From NCBI GenBank assembly GCA_963521065.1, contig CAUQTI010000014.1, positions 8,613 through 72,612 on the forward strand: a stretch of 64,000 nt of DNA, written 5' to 3'. Source of the stretch: IOR16 sp963521065 (GTDB lineage Bacteria > Bacillota > Clostridia > Peptostreptococcales > Anaerovoracaceae). Positions 9,040 to 18,678 of this stretch are shown in pieces (the stretch's first letter is position 1; each line of letters starts with the position of its first letter). Both the position numbers and the translations under genes were made by a program. The notes under the pieces were generated by a model. That model did not search any database and was not told the origin of the DNA. It saw nothing but the letters and a program-made list of their open reading frames with translations.

Positions 9040-10758
9040 TTACATCTTTTCCGGGGCCTGCATGCCAAGCAATGCCAGACCATTTTTTATCGTTTGCTTT
9101 GCCGCATAAGTCAATACCAGCTTTGCATGTTTTTCTGCTTCATTGTCCACCAAAATATGCTCATCATGATAAAATTTATTAAAGCTCTGTGCAATATCTA
9201 CTATGTGTCTCGTAACAACAGAAGGTTCATATTTATCAGCAGCATCCGCAATCACCTGAGGGAAGCGATAAATCAATTTTGCAAGCTGATATGCACTGTC
9301 TCCCGCAATGTGCGTCAAATCTAAATCATTTACATGCAGCAGAGCTTTATCAGTATCTTCTTTTGCATTTCTCAGGACGCTTGCAGCTCTTGCGTGAGTG
9401 TACTGTACATACGGTCCCGTTTCTCCTTCAAAGTTCAATACCTTATCCCATGAAAATACGTAATCTTTGATTCTTCCATTGGAAAGCTCCTGGAAAATAA
9501 CAGCACCGATTCCGACCTGACGTGCAGTTTCTTCCACATTTTCTGTATTTACATTCTTTTCTAAAATGACTTTCTTTGTCTGCTCAACAGCACGGCTTAA
9601 TACCTCTTCCAAGAATACTACGCGGCCATGTCTTGTAGACATAGTACCTTCCTCAAGGCTTACAAGGCCAAACGGAATATGAACGCAGTCCTTTGCCCAT
9701 TCATAGCCCATCAATTCCACGACTTTAAACCACTGCTGAAAATGCAGATTTTGCTGGGAGGCGACAATATAGAGGTTTTTATAGAAGTGATAGGTTTCCT
9801 TTCGATAAATCGCAGCGGCAATGTCTCTCGTAATGTACAGCGTAGACCCATCGCTTTTCGTAATCAATGCCGGAGATAAGTTGTATTCTTCTAAATCAAC
9901 AATCTGTGCGCCTTCCGACTGCTTTAAAAGTTCTTTTTCTTTCAGCTCGTCCAAAACACGTCCCATCTTATCAGAATAGAAGCTTTCACCTGCATAGGAA
10001 TCAAATTCAATGCCTAACATTTTATACACACGAGCAAATTCTTTTAAGCTCTCATCACGGAACCACTGCCATAATGCAGTTTCCTCTTCCGCACCCTGTT
10101 CGAGCTTGGTAAAAGTAGCACGCGCTTCATCGTCCAAAGTCGGGTCATTTTCTACTTCCTCGTGAAATTTTACGTAATATCCAAGCAAAGTTTTAATTGG
10201 TTCATTCGTAACATCTTCTTTATTTCCCCAATGCCGATAAGCAACAATCATTTTCCCAAATTGCGTTCCATAGTCTCCTAAGTGGTTAATACGCACCGTA
10301 TCGTAACCTAGAAAATCATGAATCTTGTAAAGGGAGTTACCGATTACAGTACTGCGAATATGGCCAATATGGAATGGCTTTGCAATATTCGGAGAAGAAA
10401 ATTCCACAATTACAGTTTTTCCTTTTCCCAAATCTGATGCACCGTAATTTTCTTTCTGTTCGACAACGAAACTCAAGAGCTCTTTTGTAAATTCTTCCCG
10501 ATTCAGAAAAAGATTTACATAAGCATTCACCTGCTCTACCTTAAGAAAAAGAGAATTGCCCTCGAGCTTTTCGCAAATTGCGCTTGCAATCATAGCCGGC
10601 GCTTTACGCATCGTTTTCGCAAGCCGAAAACATGGAAATGCATAATCACCCATCTTTGTATCGGATGGTATTTCTATCATCTTTTCAATTTCTTCTTTAC
10701 TCAACCCCTCAATATGAGGCGTTAGGCACTCCGCAATCTGTGCTTTCATATTCAGCAT
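9040..10758 (-). CDS. argS: arginyl-tRNA synthetase
   Basis: 572 residues from the ATG at 10758, which has a GGGAGG ribosome-binding site; an in-frame ATG at 10785 lacks one. This class I synthetase charges tRNA-Arg. It shows the N-terminal Add1-like domain, the HIGH motif as FHIGH (residues 129-133), the degenerate KMSKS loop TMSTRHG typical of ArgRS, and the C-terminal DALR anticodon-binding domain starting near QYTHARA. Full family length. It sits between the DUF523 gene and the radical SAM genes. Confidence 0.96.
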   Translation of the reverse strand: MLNMKAQIAECLTPHIEGLSKEEIEKMIEIPSDTKMGDYAFPCFRLAKTMRKAPAMIASAICEKLEGNSLFLKVEQVNAYVNLFLNREEFTKELLSFVVEQKENYGASDLGKGKTVIVEFSSPNIAKPFHIGHIRSTVIGNSLYKIHDFLGYDTVRINHLGDYGTQFGKMIVAYRHWGNKEDVTNEPIKTLLGYYVKFHEEVENDPTLDDEARATFTKLEQGAEEETALWQWFRDESLKEFARVYKMLGIEFDSYAGESFYSDKMGRVLDELKEKELLKQSEGAQIVDLEEYNLSPALITKSDGSTLYITRDIAAAIYRKETYHFYKNLYIVASQQNLHFQQWFKVVELMGYEWAKDCVHIPFGLVSLEEGTMSTRHGRVVFLEEVLSRAVEQTKKVILEKNVNTENVEETARQVGIGAVIFQELSNGRIKDYVFSWDKVLNFEGETGPYVQYTHARAASVLRNAKEDTDKALLHVNDLDLTHIAGDSAYQLAKLIYRFPQVIADAADKYEPSVVTRHIVDIAQSFNKFYHDEHILVDNEAEKHAKLVLTYAAKQTIKNGLALLGMQAPEKM

Positions 10759-10792
10759 CTGTTTTTCCTCCCTGCTTCTATACAACTTTATC

Positions 10793-11233
10793 TTATCGCT
10801 TGATTAAATCCTCTTCGGAAATAACCTTGATTCCTTTTTCCCTCAGCAATTTTGTAAAAAGCCCCGCTCCCGGAACCAGTCGTCCTTGAAAGGTTCCATC
10901 GTAAATTTCATTGCTTCCGCAAGAAGGGCTTTTTGCTTTCAATATTGCCATATCAATCACTTCTCCCAATCGAAGCGCCTCTTTTAGTGCTGCATCATAC
11001 GCTAGATGTGCCCCTTTTTCAAAGGCTTCGGTTACATCCTCGCCCTTTTGATTTCTTACTGTTTTTCCTATCACTTCGGAAGGTGCCCTCGGCACGCTCA
11101 ACCCGCCGTCTACTTCGGGACAAACAGCGATATATGATTTCCCATCCAAAAAAAATTTTGTTTCCTCAGATGCTTGGCTTACTCCATTATAGCGGCAGCA
11201 CTGCCCTAACAGGCATGCACTTACAATATACAT
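10793..11233 (-). CDS. DUF523 family protein
   Basis: 146 residues with the family's cysteine pattern: CLLGQCCRYNG near the N terminus, CPEVDGGL around residue 39 and AKSPSCG around residue 100. These may bind metal or a sulfur group. DUF523 proteins are widespread; some are fused to DUF1722 or have been linked to 2-thiouracil desulfurisation, but the role here is unproven. Start supported by GGAGG. It lies 14 bp after mutS2. Confidence 0.85.
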   Translation of the reverse strand: MYIVSACLLGQCCRYNGVSQASEETKFFLDGKSYIAVCPEVDGGLSVPRAPSEVIGKTVRNQKGEDVTEAFEKGAHLAYDAALKEALRLGEVIDMAILKAKSPSCGSNEIYDGTFQGRLVPGAGLFTKLLREKGIKVISEEDLIKR

Positions 11234-11247
11234 TCTTTTTCCTCCGC

Positions 11248-13617
11248 TTACTTTAAGGTGACAACAGTAACGCCGTCTCCTCCTTCATTGTACTCCCCTT
11301 TTCGGTATTTTTCCACATGCTTATGGCGACGGAAAAGCTGAGCGAGCCCATCTCTTAAAATCCCGGTTCCGCGTCCATGAATTACAGTCACTTCTTTTAA
11401 TCCTGCCATAAATGCATCATCCAAATATTTATCAACCTCCATCGAGGCATCATCCAAATTCTTTCCGATTACATTCATACTGATAGAAATGGACTGTGCC
11501 TTGCTTCGGTAAAGTGCACCGTATCTTGCCTTTGCCTTTTCTTTTTTTGTCACATTTTCTTGAATCTTAGAAATCTGCTTTAAATTGACAGTAATCTTCA
11601 ATAGACCGACCTGTACCTGCAAATCTCCTTTATCATCCGGAAGTGTGAGCACGTTTCCTTTTTGATCCAGAGAAAGCAGCCGTACCCGATCCCCAAGTTT
11701 CAGCTCACCGGCCCTGACAGGGCTGTTATTTTCAGGTGTCACATAATGGTCTTTATAGCGTTCTCCTGCACTGCGCAGCCTGCTCCTTGCCTGCTCCTGC
11801 CTCCGGTTTTGCTCAGAAGGATCCTTTATTTTCTGCAGCTCTCTTAGCTCTTTTTGTACCTGATCAGAAAATTCCTTCGCCTCACGGACCATTTCGCGCG
11901 CTTCTTCTCTCGCATTTTGAAGAATCTTTTCTTTCTGCGCTTTGAATCGTTCTTCCTTAAGCTCAAGCTCTTCCTTTTTACGCTTCATCTCTAATTTTAA
12001 GGCAAGTGCTTCGTCACGTTCTTCTTCTGCTGCGATTTTATCTTTCTCAATGGTTGTGATGACTTCTTCAAACTCAATGTCTCCCTCTTCCAACAGGCTC
12101 TTCGCATGCTCGATGATTCCATCCGGCAATCCAAGCTTTCTTGATATTTCAAACGCGTTTGACTTTCCCGGTACCCCGATAGAAAGCCGATACGTCGGGC
12201 TCAAAGTCTCTACATTAAATTCCATAGATGCATTCTGTACTCTGTAAGAAGACAGGGCATATTTTTTCAATTCTGTATAGTGTGTCGTCGCAATCGTTTT
12301 TGCGCCTTTTCCATAGAGATTTTCTAAAATTGAAATTGCCAGTGCCGCGCCTTCTGTCGGATCGGTTCCTGCCCCTAGTTCATCTAATAGCACCAGTGTA
12401 TTCTGCCGGCTTTCCTCCACAATCTGCACAATGTTGTTCATATGTGAGGAAAAAGTGCTCAAGCTCTGCTCAATGCTCTGTTCATCACCAATGTCTGCAA
12501 AAACTTGTTCCAAAACAGGAAGCTCCGTCCCATCTGACGCAGGGACGTGAAGGCCAGATTGTGCCATCAGTATAAAAATTCCAACTGTTTTTAAAGTTAC
12601 TGTCTTTCCGCCCGTATTCGGCCCGGTAATAATCAGGGTGTCATATTCTTTTCCGAGTGCTATGTTAATCGGCACAGCTTTCTTCAAATCGATCAGAGGA
12701 TGTCTCCCATTTTTTATTCGGAGAATCCCTTTTGTGTTCATCTTTGGCTCCATTGCTTTTTGCGATACTGATAGCTTCCCTTTCGAAAAAATAAAGTCCA
12801 TTTGAACTAAAAGCTTCTGATTATTTAAAAGTTCTTGATAAATTTGCCCAATCCTTTGTGAAAACGCTTCTAAAATACGCTGTATCTCTTTTTTTTCGGC
12901 TAGCTCCATCTCTCGCAGCTCATTATTGAGGTTTACAATGGCCTGCGGCTCAATAAACAGCGTCGCTCCGGTCGAAGATTGATCGTGAATAATACCGGAA
13001 AATTTGCTTCTATGTTCCTGTTTTACAGGCACAACGTATCTTCCCTGCCGCATCGTCACAATCGCATCCTGTAAAAATGTGCGGTTCTCCGATGCATTTA
13101 AAATGCTGGTCATCTTTGCCTTAATCGCATCATTATGTCTTAGAATCGTGCGACGTATCCGCTTCAATTCTGCACTTGCGCTATCTGCCATCTCATCCTC
13201 AGATAAAATACAGCGGTCAATTTCATCTTCTAAGCGTTTATCCACGAATATTGCCTCGGAAAAGCCTTGCATACGCGGCAAATTAGGCAAATCACTCTTT
13301 AGAAAGACAGCGGCGCTTCTCGCAGCCTGCAAGTTGTACAAAATCTCAAGCAGCTGACGCATTGTCAGAGTTCCGCCCTTATAGGCAAAATAAACGGTAT
13401 CTTTTATATCATAAAATCCACCTAAAGGGAGGGGTCCCTTATGCATAATAACGGAAACCGCCTCCGTGGTTTCCGTTAACTGTTCCTGAATTTGATACAC
13501 ATCAATAGAAGGCTTTAATTCCTCAATCATTTTCTTCGTAAGGGAGGAAGCTGCCTGGGCTGATAATCTCTCTATGATTTTATTATATTCTAATACCCGA
13601 TATGCCTTTTGATTCAT
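11248..13617 (-). CDS. mutS2: endonuclease MutS2 / ribosome-rescue ATPase
   Basis: 789 residues. The N-terminal clamp/coiled-coil region is followed by a MutS ATPase domain with Walker A GPNTGGKT (about 330) and Walker B DELGAGTDP. A long charged coiled coil covers roughly 510-620 and a C-terminal Smr nuclease domain ends with VIHGRGTGILRDGL. MutS2 lacks the mismatch-recognition domain; it suppresses homologous recombination and, in Bacillus, splits collided ribosomes. Start supported by GGAG. It follows zapA by 5 bp at the end of the dcw-pheST cluster. Confidence 0.95.
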   Translation of the reverse strand: MNQKAYRVLEYNKIIERLSAQAASSLTKKMIEELKPSIDVYQIQEQLTETTEAVSVIMHKGPLPLGGFYDIKDTVYFAYKGGTLTMRQLLEILYNLQAARSAAVFLKSDLPNLPRMQGFSEAIFVDKRLEDEIDRCILSEDEMADSASAELKRIRRTILRHNDAIKAKMTSILNASENRTFLQDAIVTMRQGRYVVPVKQEHRSKFSGIIHDQSSTGATLFIEPQAIVNLNNELREMELAEKKEIQRILEAFSQRIGQIYQELLNNQKLLVQMDFIFSKGKLSVSQKAMEPKMNTKGILRIKNGRHPLIDLKKAVPINIALGKEYDTLIITGPNTGGKTVTLKTVGIFILMAQSGLHVPASDGTELPVLEQVFADIGDEQSIEQSLSTFSSHMNNIVQIVEESRQNTLVLLDELGAGTDPTEGAALAISILENLYGKGAKTIATTHYTELKKYALSSYRVQNASMEFNVETLSPTYRLSIGVPGKSNAFEISRKLGLPDGIIEHAKSLLEEGDIEFEEVITTIEKDKIAAEEERDEALALKLEMKRKKEELELKEERFKAQKEKILQNAREEAREMVREAKEFSDQVQKELRELQKIKDPSEQNRRQEQARSRLRSAGERYKDHYVTPENNSPVRAGELKLGDRVRLLSLDQKGNVLTLPDDKGDLQVQVGLLKITVNLKQISKIQENVTKKEKAKARYGALYRSKAQSISISMNVIGKNLDDASMEVDKYLDDAFMAGLKEVTVIHGRGTGILRDGLAQLFRRHKHVEKYRKGEYNEGGDGVTVVTLK

Positions 13618-13622
13618 GTATA

Positions 13623-14243
13623 TTACTCCATCATTTTTTTATAGCGATCCAATTCTCCTTTTAACTGAATGTTTTCCATTTGCAGGTCAAAAAAGCTGCT
13701 CTCGACATCTCTGCATTTTGCTTCCAGTTCTTTTACGATAGAAGAATTTGACATTTTATTTTCTTCTTGTGCTTTCATACGTTCTATCAGCGTTTCATTT
13801 TTTCGAGTAAGTGTCTCGCACTGCTCCTGCAGCGTTTTTAATTTTGCAGATAACTGACTCGCTTCCGCTGTTTTTTCATTAAAGAGCAGCTGCAGCTGAT
13901 CCCTATGTTCCATGCTGCTTTGCGCATCCTCTTTGTACTGTAAAAAATTCTTCTTTGCTTCATCCCAAAGTTCTACATAATGCTTGGTATCCTTGTCCAG
14001 CTGGACATTTTTCTGTCTTAGAGACTGGATTTCTTCAAGCGCGCTGAAATAATCGTCAGCCACATTTACAGCAGAAAGCACTGCTAAGGATGACGTTGAA
14101 GTCGTGGGTAAAACCGCAGCGATTTCATTCATCCTGCGGTCTACATGATCCGCAACCTTCATAATGTGCTCTCTTGGCATATCGCCTGAAATGATATATT
14201 CCTGGCCATAAATTCTGACAGTCACCTTATTCTTGTCTTCCAT
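13623..14243 (-). CDS. zapA: cell division protein ZapA with long coiled coil
   Basis: 206 residues. The N-terminal ~95 residues match ZapA (VTVRIYGQEYIISGD, then a VADHVDRRMNEIA helix), which cross-links FtsZ filaments at the division site. The rest is a long heptad-like coiled coil, about twice the length of classical ZapA. Such extended ZapA proteins occur in Clostridia. It lies between pheT and mutS2, the usual position. The ribosome-binding site is weak (GGCGG). Confidence 0.85.
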   Translation of the reverse strand: MEDKNKVTVRIYGQEYIISGDMPREHIMKVADHVDRRMNEIAAVLPTTSTSSLAVLSAVNVADDYFSALEEIQSLRQKNVQLDKDTKHYVELWDEAKKNFLQYKEDAQSSMEHRDQLQLLFNEKTAEASQLSAKLKTLQEQCETLTRKNETLIERMKAQEENKMSNSSIVKELEAKCRDVESSFFDLQMENIQLKGELDRYKKMME

Positions 14244-14267
14244 AGAAAATGTCCGCCTTTCTGTCTA

Positions 14268-16700
14268 TTACATTTCACGCAGCACTGCGTGGCATTCTTC
14301 TTTTAATGCAGTCAATATCTTATTGTTGACCTTTGTGACTTCTTCCTCTGTCAAGGTTCGGTCTGCTGCACGATAAGTCAGGGTGAAGGCCACGCTTTTC
14401 GTTCCAGAAGCCAGCTGTTTCCCTCTGTACACATCAAACAAAGCGACCTTTTCCAGTAAATCTCCACCATGTGCTTTAATGATGGATTCTAAATCACACA
14501 CGCAATTTTCTTCTTCAACCGTCAAAGCAAGATCGCGTGTCATCGCCGGATATTTCGGAAGCGGCCGGTAAAATTTTTCTGTATTTGCTTTTTGTGCGAG
14601 CAGGTCAAAATTCAATTCACAGCAGACAGCTCTTGCTCCGATTCCATATTTTTCAAGAACGTCCGGATGAATTTCCCCAATAATGCCGATTTCCACGCAG
14701 TCATATACAATTGATGCACAGCGCCCAGGATGAAACGTATCAATCTTTGCTTCAGGAACATAGCGGCATTCACCTATTCCTAATTTATTCAAAAATTCGG
14801 TTACCATACCTTTTAATACAAAGAAATCTTTCCCCGGGCCATAAGTGCCAATGCAAACAGATTCTTTTTCCTCTGGAAGCGGATTGCCGCCATTATGGTT
14901 GTTCAAGAAAATCGTTCCGATTTCAAAGGCAACTGCTGTTTCATTATTTCTGCTGTAATTTCTCGTTAAAACATCCAGCATATTCGGAAGCAGTGTGGTC
15001 CGCATTACACTGGTGTCTTCTCCCAGCGGATTTAGGAGCTTAATCAACTTTCTGCCTTCTGCATCTTCTTTCATCCGAATAGAATCTAATCCCTTTGGAC
15101 TTACAAAAGAGTAAGTTTGAATCTCACAAGCTCCCAGTGCAGTCAGGGCTTCTTTTGACAAATCTCTCAAAGACCGCTTTTCAGATTTACCTGCCTCGGA
15201 ATTTCCGCGCGGTAAAGTCAAAGGTAAACGGTCATAGCCATAAATTCTTGCAACTTCCTCTACAAAGTCGATTTCGGCTTCCAAATCCAAACGCACTGTA
15301 GGCGGAGTTACCGTGATTGTATTTCCAAAGTGTACTGTTTTCATTTCCAAACGACGGAAAATCTCCGTCATCTCTTTTGCAGATAATTCTACCCCTAGCA
15401 TCTGGTTTACTCTGTCCACTCTAACCTTGACTGCTTCTGCTTCTTTTTCAACGGGATATACATCAACTGCACCTTTTAGGACTTTTCCCGCACCTAAAAT
15501 TTCAATCAAGCGGCAAACACGATCACAAGCTTCTTCCGCTAAATTTGAATCAATTCCTTTTTCAAAGCGTGAGGAAGCTTCGGTTCGAAGCCCCAATTTT
15601 TTTGAGGTGCTCCGAATGCTGTCTGCATTAAAATTTGCACCTTCAATCAAGATGGTCTTTGTATCCTCCATGATTTCCGAATTTTGACCACCCATTACAC
15701 CGGCAATCGCAACCGCTCTCTGTTCATCCTTAATCAGAAGCATTTCTTTTGAGAGTTTACGCTCTGTTCCGTCCAGCGTAACAAAGATCTCACCATCTTG
15801 CGCTGTATCTACGCAAATTTTTCCGCCTTTAATATTGCGGATATCAAATGCATGCATCGGCTGCCCGTATTCAAGCATAACGTAATTCGTAATATCAACA
15901 ATATTGTTAATCGGGCGCATACCTGCATACATAAGACGCTGCTGCAGCCACCATGGCGACTGCTCTATTTTTACATCCGTTACAACTCTCGCTACATAAC
16001 GGCTGCAAAGCTCCGGAGACTTTATTTCTACTTCTATATGCTCTTTGCTTTTTCCTTCTCCCTTTTCCTCACAGCGCGTGTCTGGATAAGAAAAGTCTGT
16101 ATCAAAAGTAGCGGCTGTTTCTCTTGCCATGCCAATCATGGATAAGCAATCCGGACGGTTTGGTGTAATTTCAAAATCCACCACTTCGCCTTTTAACTGC
16201 AAAGCCTCTGCGATTTCAACACCTAATGGGTACTCCTGATCTAAAATCCAAATTCCGTCCCTGTGCGCTACAGGAATCACCTTGTCTTCAAAGCCCAGTT
16301 CACTTGCCGAGCAAAGCATTCCAAAGGATTCTACGCCTCGAAGCTTTCCTTTTTTGATTGTAACACCCTCCGGTTTTTTCGGTTGTCCGTGAAGAGGTCC
16401 CGGAATCCGGCTTCCATGCAGTGCAACCGGAACATAGTCACCTACCGCAATATTAGAGGCTCCCGTTACAATCTGAACCGGTTCTTCATTTCCCGTATCA
16501 ATCTTTGTAATCACTAGCTTGTCTGCATCCGGGTGCTTCTCGATGGATAGAATTTTTCCTACAACTACTTTCTCAATGTTCTCTCCAAACATCTCCACTG
16601 TTTCCAGATTGGAGCCGGACATAATCATACGATCACAGAACTGTTCTGTATCCACATCGATTTTTGTATATTCTTTTAACCATTGAACAGGTACTAACAT
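14268..16700 (-). CDS. pheT: phenylalanyl-tRNA synthetase, beta subunit
   Basis: A full-length 810-residue subunit. The N-terminal tRNA-binding OB domain holds EKHPDADKLVITKID (about 55-70). The B3/B4 editing domain, which clears mischarged Tyr-tRNA-Phe, lies around 215-370. A B5 domain follows, and the C-terminal FDX-ACB domain begins near YRPLPKYPAMTRDLAL and binds the anticodon. It works with PheS as an alpha2beta2 enzyme. A GGAGGG ribosome-binding site precedes the ATG, 18 bp after pheS. Confidence 0.97.
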   Translation of the reverse strand: MLVPVQWLKEYTKIDVDTEQFCDRMIMSGSNLETVEMFGENIEKVVVGKILSIEKHPDADKLVITKIDTGNEEPVQIVTGASNIAVGDYVPVALHGSRIPGPLHGQPKKPEGVTIKKGKLRGVESFGMLCSASELGFEDKVIPVAHRDGIWILDQEYPLGVEIAEALQLKGEVVDFEITPNRPDCLSMIGMARETAATFDTDFSYPDTRCEEKGEGKSKEHIEVEIKSPELCSRYVARVVTDVKIEQSPWWLQQRLMYAGMRPINNIVDITNYVMLEYGQPMHAFDIRNIKGGKICVDTAQDGEIFVTLDGTERKLSKEMLLIKDEQRAVAIAGVMGGQNSEIMEDTKTILIEGANFNADSIRSTSKKLGLRTEASSRFEKGIDSNLAEEACDRVCRLIEILGAGKVLKGAVDVYPVEKEAEAVKVRVDRVNQMLGVELSAKEMTEIFRRLEMKTVHFGNTITVTPPTVRLDLEAEIDFVEEVARIYGYDRLPLTLPRGNSEAGKSEKRSLRDLSKEALTALGACEIQTYSFVSPKGLDSIRMKEDAEGRKLIKLLNPLGEDTSVMRTTLLPNMLDVLTRNYSRNNETAVAFEIGTIFLNNHNGGNPLPEEKESVCIGTYGPGKDFFVLKGMVTEFLNKLGIGECRYVPEAKIDTFHPGRCASIVYDCVEIGIIGEIHPDVLEKYGIGARAVCCELNFDLLAQKANTEKFYRPLPKYPAMTRDLALTVEEENCVCDLESIIKAHGGDLLEKVALFDVYRGKQLASGTKSVAFTLTYRAADRTLTEEEVTKVNNKILTALKEECHAVLREM

Positions 16701-16718
16701 ATTATCCCTCCGTTTTTA

Positions 16719-17741
16719 TTATTTGAACTGCTGGATGAAACGCATATCATTTTCATAGAATAAACGGATATCTTCCACCCCATATTTCAACATAGCGATT
16801 CGTTCGACACCCATTCCAAATGCGAATCCAGTATATTTTTCTGTATCCACATGGCCTACTGCCAGTACATTTGGATGTACCATTCCGCAGCCTAAAATTT
16901 CAATCCAACCGCTTCCTTTGCATACTTTACAGCCTTTTCCCCCACATTTAAAGCAAGAAACGTCCATCTCTGCGGATGGCTCTGTGAACGGAAAATGATG
17001 CGGACGGAATTTCGTCTTGGCACTTGACCCGAACATCTGCTTTGCAAAAGAATCCAAAGTACCCTTTAAATCAGCCATTGAGATCCCTTCATCGACAACC
17101 AGTCCCTCCACTTGATGGAACATCGGTGAATGCGTTGCGTCAGGTGTATCGCAGCGGAAGCAGCGTCCCGGTGAAAGAACCTTAATCGGTGGATTGTCCT
17201 TCATCAAGGTACGAACCTGTACCGGTGAAGTCTGTGTCCGGAGCAGTACATCTTCTGTGATGTAGAAGGTATCCGTAAAATCTCTTGCCGGATGATTCGG
17301 TCCCGCATTTAGTGCGTCAAAATTATTAAAAACCGTCTCGATCTCCGGCCCTTCCGTAATACGAAATCCCATGCTCATAAACACCTTCGAGATTTCATCA
17401 ATTGTAATGGAAATCGGATGCTTTACACCAAGCTCAATCAGTTTTCCCGGTTCTGTCACATCAATTTTTTCACTTTTTAATTTTGCAGATTTTTGTACTT
17501 CTTTCATCTTTGCAAATTTTTCTTCAAGTATTGCTTCAATCTGAGAACGGGTGTTGTTGGCAACCTGGCCAAGTGCCTTACGGTCTTCCGGAGTCAAGCC
17601 TCCCATTCCTCTCAAAATCTCTGTAAGCTTTCCCTTCTTACCTAAAAACTTAATTCTTACATCTTCTGTTTGCCCCAAATCGGAAGCCTTATCCAATTGT
17701 TCTCTCGCTTCTTCCAGTATGGCTTTAAGCTGATTTTGCAT
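16719..17741 (-). CDS. pheS: phenylalanyl-tRNA synthetase, alpha subunit
   Basis: 340 residues from the ATG at 17741, chosen because GGAGG lies 9 nt upstream; the in-frame ATG at 17762 overlaps the previous gene's stop. The N-terminal coiled coil is followed by a class II catalytic core with motif 2 FHQVEGLVVDEG and motif 3 GFAFGMGVERIAML. A small Cys-rich insertion (CFKCGGKGCKVCKGSGW) is common in bacterial PheS. No T-box leader is visible because the gene follows the methyltransferase gene directly. Confidence 0.97.
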   Translation of the reverse strand: MQNQLKAILEEAREQLDKASDLGQTEDVRIKFLGKKGKLTEILRGMGGLTPEDRKALGQVANNTRSQIEAILEEKFAKMKEVQKSAKLKSEKIDVTEPGKLIELGVKHPISITIDEISKVFMSMGFRITEGPEIETVFNNFDALNAGPNHPARDFTDTFYITEDVLLRTQTSPVQVRTLMKDNPPIKVLSPGRCFRCDTPDATHSPMFHQVEGLVVDEGISMADLKGTLDSFAKQMFGSSAKTKFRPHHFPFTEPSAEMDVSCFKCGGKGCKVCKGSGWIEILGCGMVHPNVLAVGHVDTEKYTGFAFGMGVERIAMLKYGVEDIRLFYENDMRFIQQFK

Positions 17742-17758
17742 GCTGTTTATCCTCCATT

Positions 17759-18592
17759 TCATTGTTCACTTTGCTTCATTGCTCTTTGGCGAACCGTTTC
17801 ATACATCAATATACCGGCTGCTACCGCAGCATTTAATGATTCTGCTCGGTCGTTCATAGGAATACAGACGGTTTCATCCGCTGCACGGATAAATTCTTCA
17901 CAAATACCGTTTCCTTCATTTCCGATTACCAAAGCAGCTTCTTCACGAAAATTTGCTCTATAGTAGATGCTGTCGGCTTGCATTACCGCAGCAAGAATGC
18001 GTTTTTTATACTTACGAAGATAATAAATGCTTTCCTCTGGCGTGTCCGTAAAAAATACAGGCAGCCGAAACAGCGCCCCCGCTGCCGACCGTACCACCTT
18101 CGGAGAAAAAATATCTCCCGTTCCTTTGCATAGAATTGCTCCCTGAAATTTTGCCGCATCCGCAGTGCGCAAAATAGTTCCTAAATTTCCTGGATCTTGC
18201 AAGCGATCTAATACCAGCAGGTTTCCACTCACCGAATCGTTCTTTGGACAAAAGAAATCCGTTTCAGAATACTGAGGTTTTTTTACAACACCTAAAACTC
18301 CCTGCGGTGTCATCGTTTCCCCTAGCTTTTCAAACAGCTTGTCGGAAAGGAGGCAAACATCAATCCCGCGCTTCTGAAATTTACTGAATAAGTCCTTTAG
18401 CTCAAATGACTGCTCTTCTAAATCAGCCCTCATAAAAACTCGCCTAAGGTCGGCCTGATTATCCAAGGCCTCTCGCAGCAGGTTGGGTCCCTCAATCAGA
18501 TATTGAGAAAGCTTCTCCCTCTGTTTTTTTTGTTGCAGCCCCAATGTTTCTTTAAAGAGTACATTGTCTGCGGATTGGATATTTTTTACCAT
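17759..18592 (-). CDS. TrmH/SpoU-family RNA 2'-O-methyltransferase
   Basis: 277 residues. The start at 18592 was chosen over an ATG at 18655 because the latter sits in the loop of the ftsZ terminator, whereas 18592 has a ribosome-binding site (GAGG...AGGG). The N-terminal RNA-binding domain is followed by a SPOUT knot with motif 1 DRLQDPGNLGTILRTADA, motif 2 LVIGNEGNGI and motif 3 IPMNDRAESLNAAVAAGI. It methylates a ribose in rRNA or tRNA; the position cannot be told. The position next to pheST is typical of Firmicutes. Confidence 0.9.
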   Translation of the reverse strand: MVKNIQSADNVLFKETLGLQQKKQREKLSQYLIEGPNLLREALDNQADLRRVFMRADLEEQSFELKDLFSKFQKRGIDVCLLSDKLFEKLGETMTPQGVLGVVKKPQYSETDFFCPKNDSVSGNLLVLDRLQDPGNLGTILRTADAAKFQGAILCKGTGDIFSPKVVRSAAGALFRLPVFFTDTPEESIYYLRKYKKRILAAVMQADSIYYRANFREEAALVIGNEGNGICEEFIRAADETVCIPMNDRAESLNAAVAAGILMYETVRQRAMKQSEQ

Positions 18593-18635
18593 ATTTTCCC
18601 TAGCCTCATTCAATTTATTATTTATGGCATAATAC

Positions 18636-18666
18636 AGAAAAAGAAGCCGGTTCATTTACCGGCTTC
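18636..18666 (-). terminator. terminator downstream of ftsZ
   Basis: On the minus strand GAAGCCGGT (18658-18666) pairs with ACCGGCTTC (18643-18651) around a 6-nt loop, then TTTTTCT. It separates ftsZ from the methyltransferase-pheST-zapA-mutS2 genes. Confidence 0.82.
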
Positions 18667-18678
18667 GATGATACACTT

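Noticed and set aside
16719..17762. T-box leader expected before pheS
   Set aside because: pheS begins 17 bp after the methyltransferase stop codon, leaving no room for a T-box; none was seen before argS either.
18593..18655. Longer N terminus of the TrmH-family gene from the ATG at 18655
   Set aside because: That ATG lies in the loop of the ftsZ terminator and has no ribosome-binding site; the ATG at 18592 has one and gives the usual family length.
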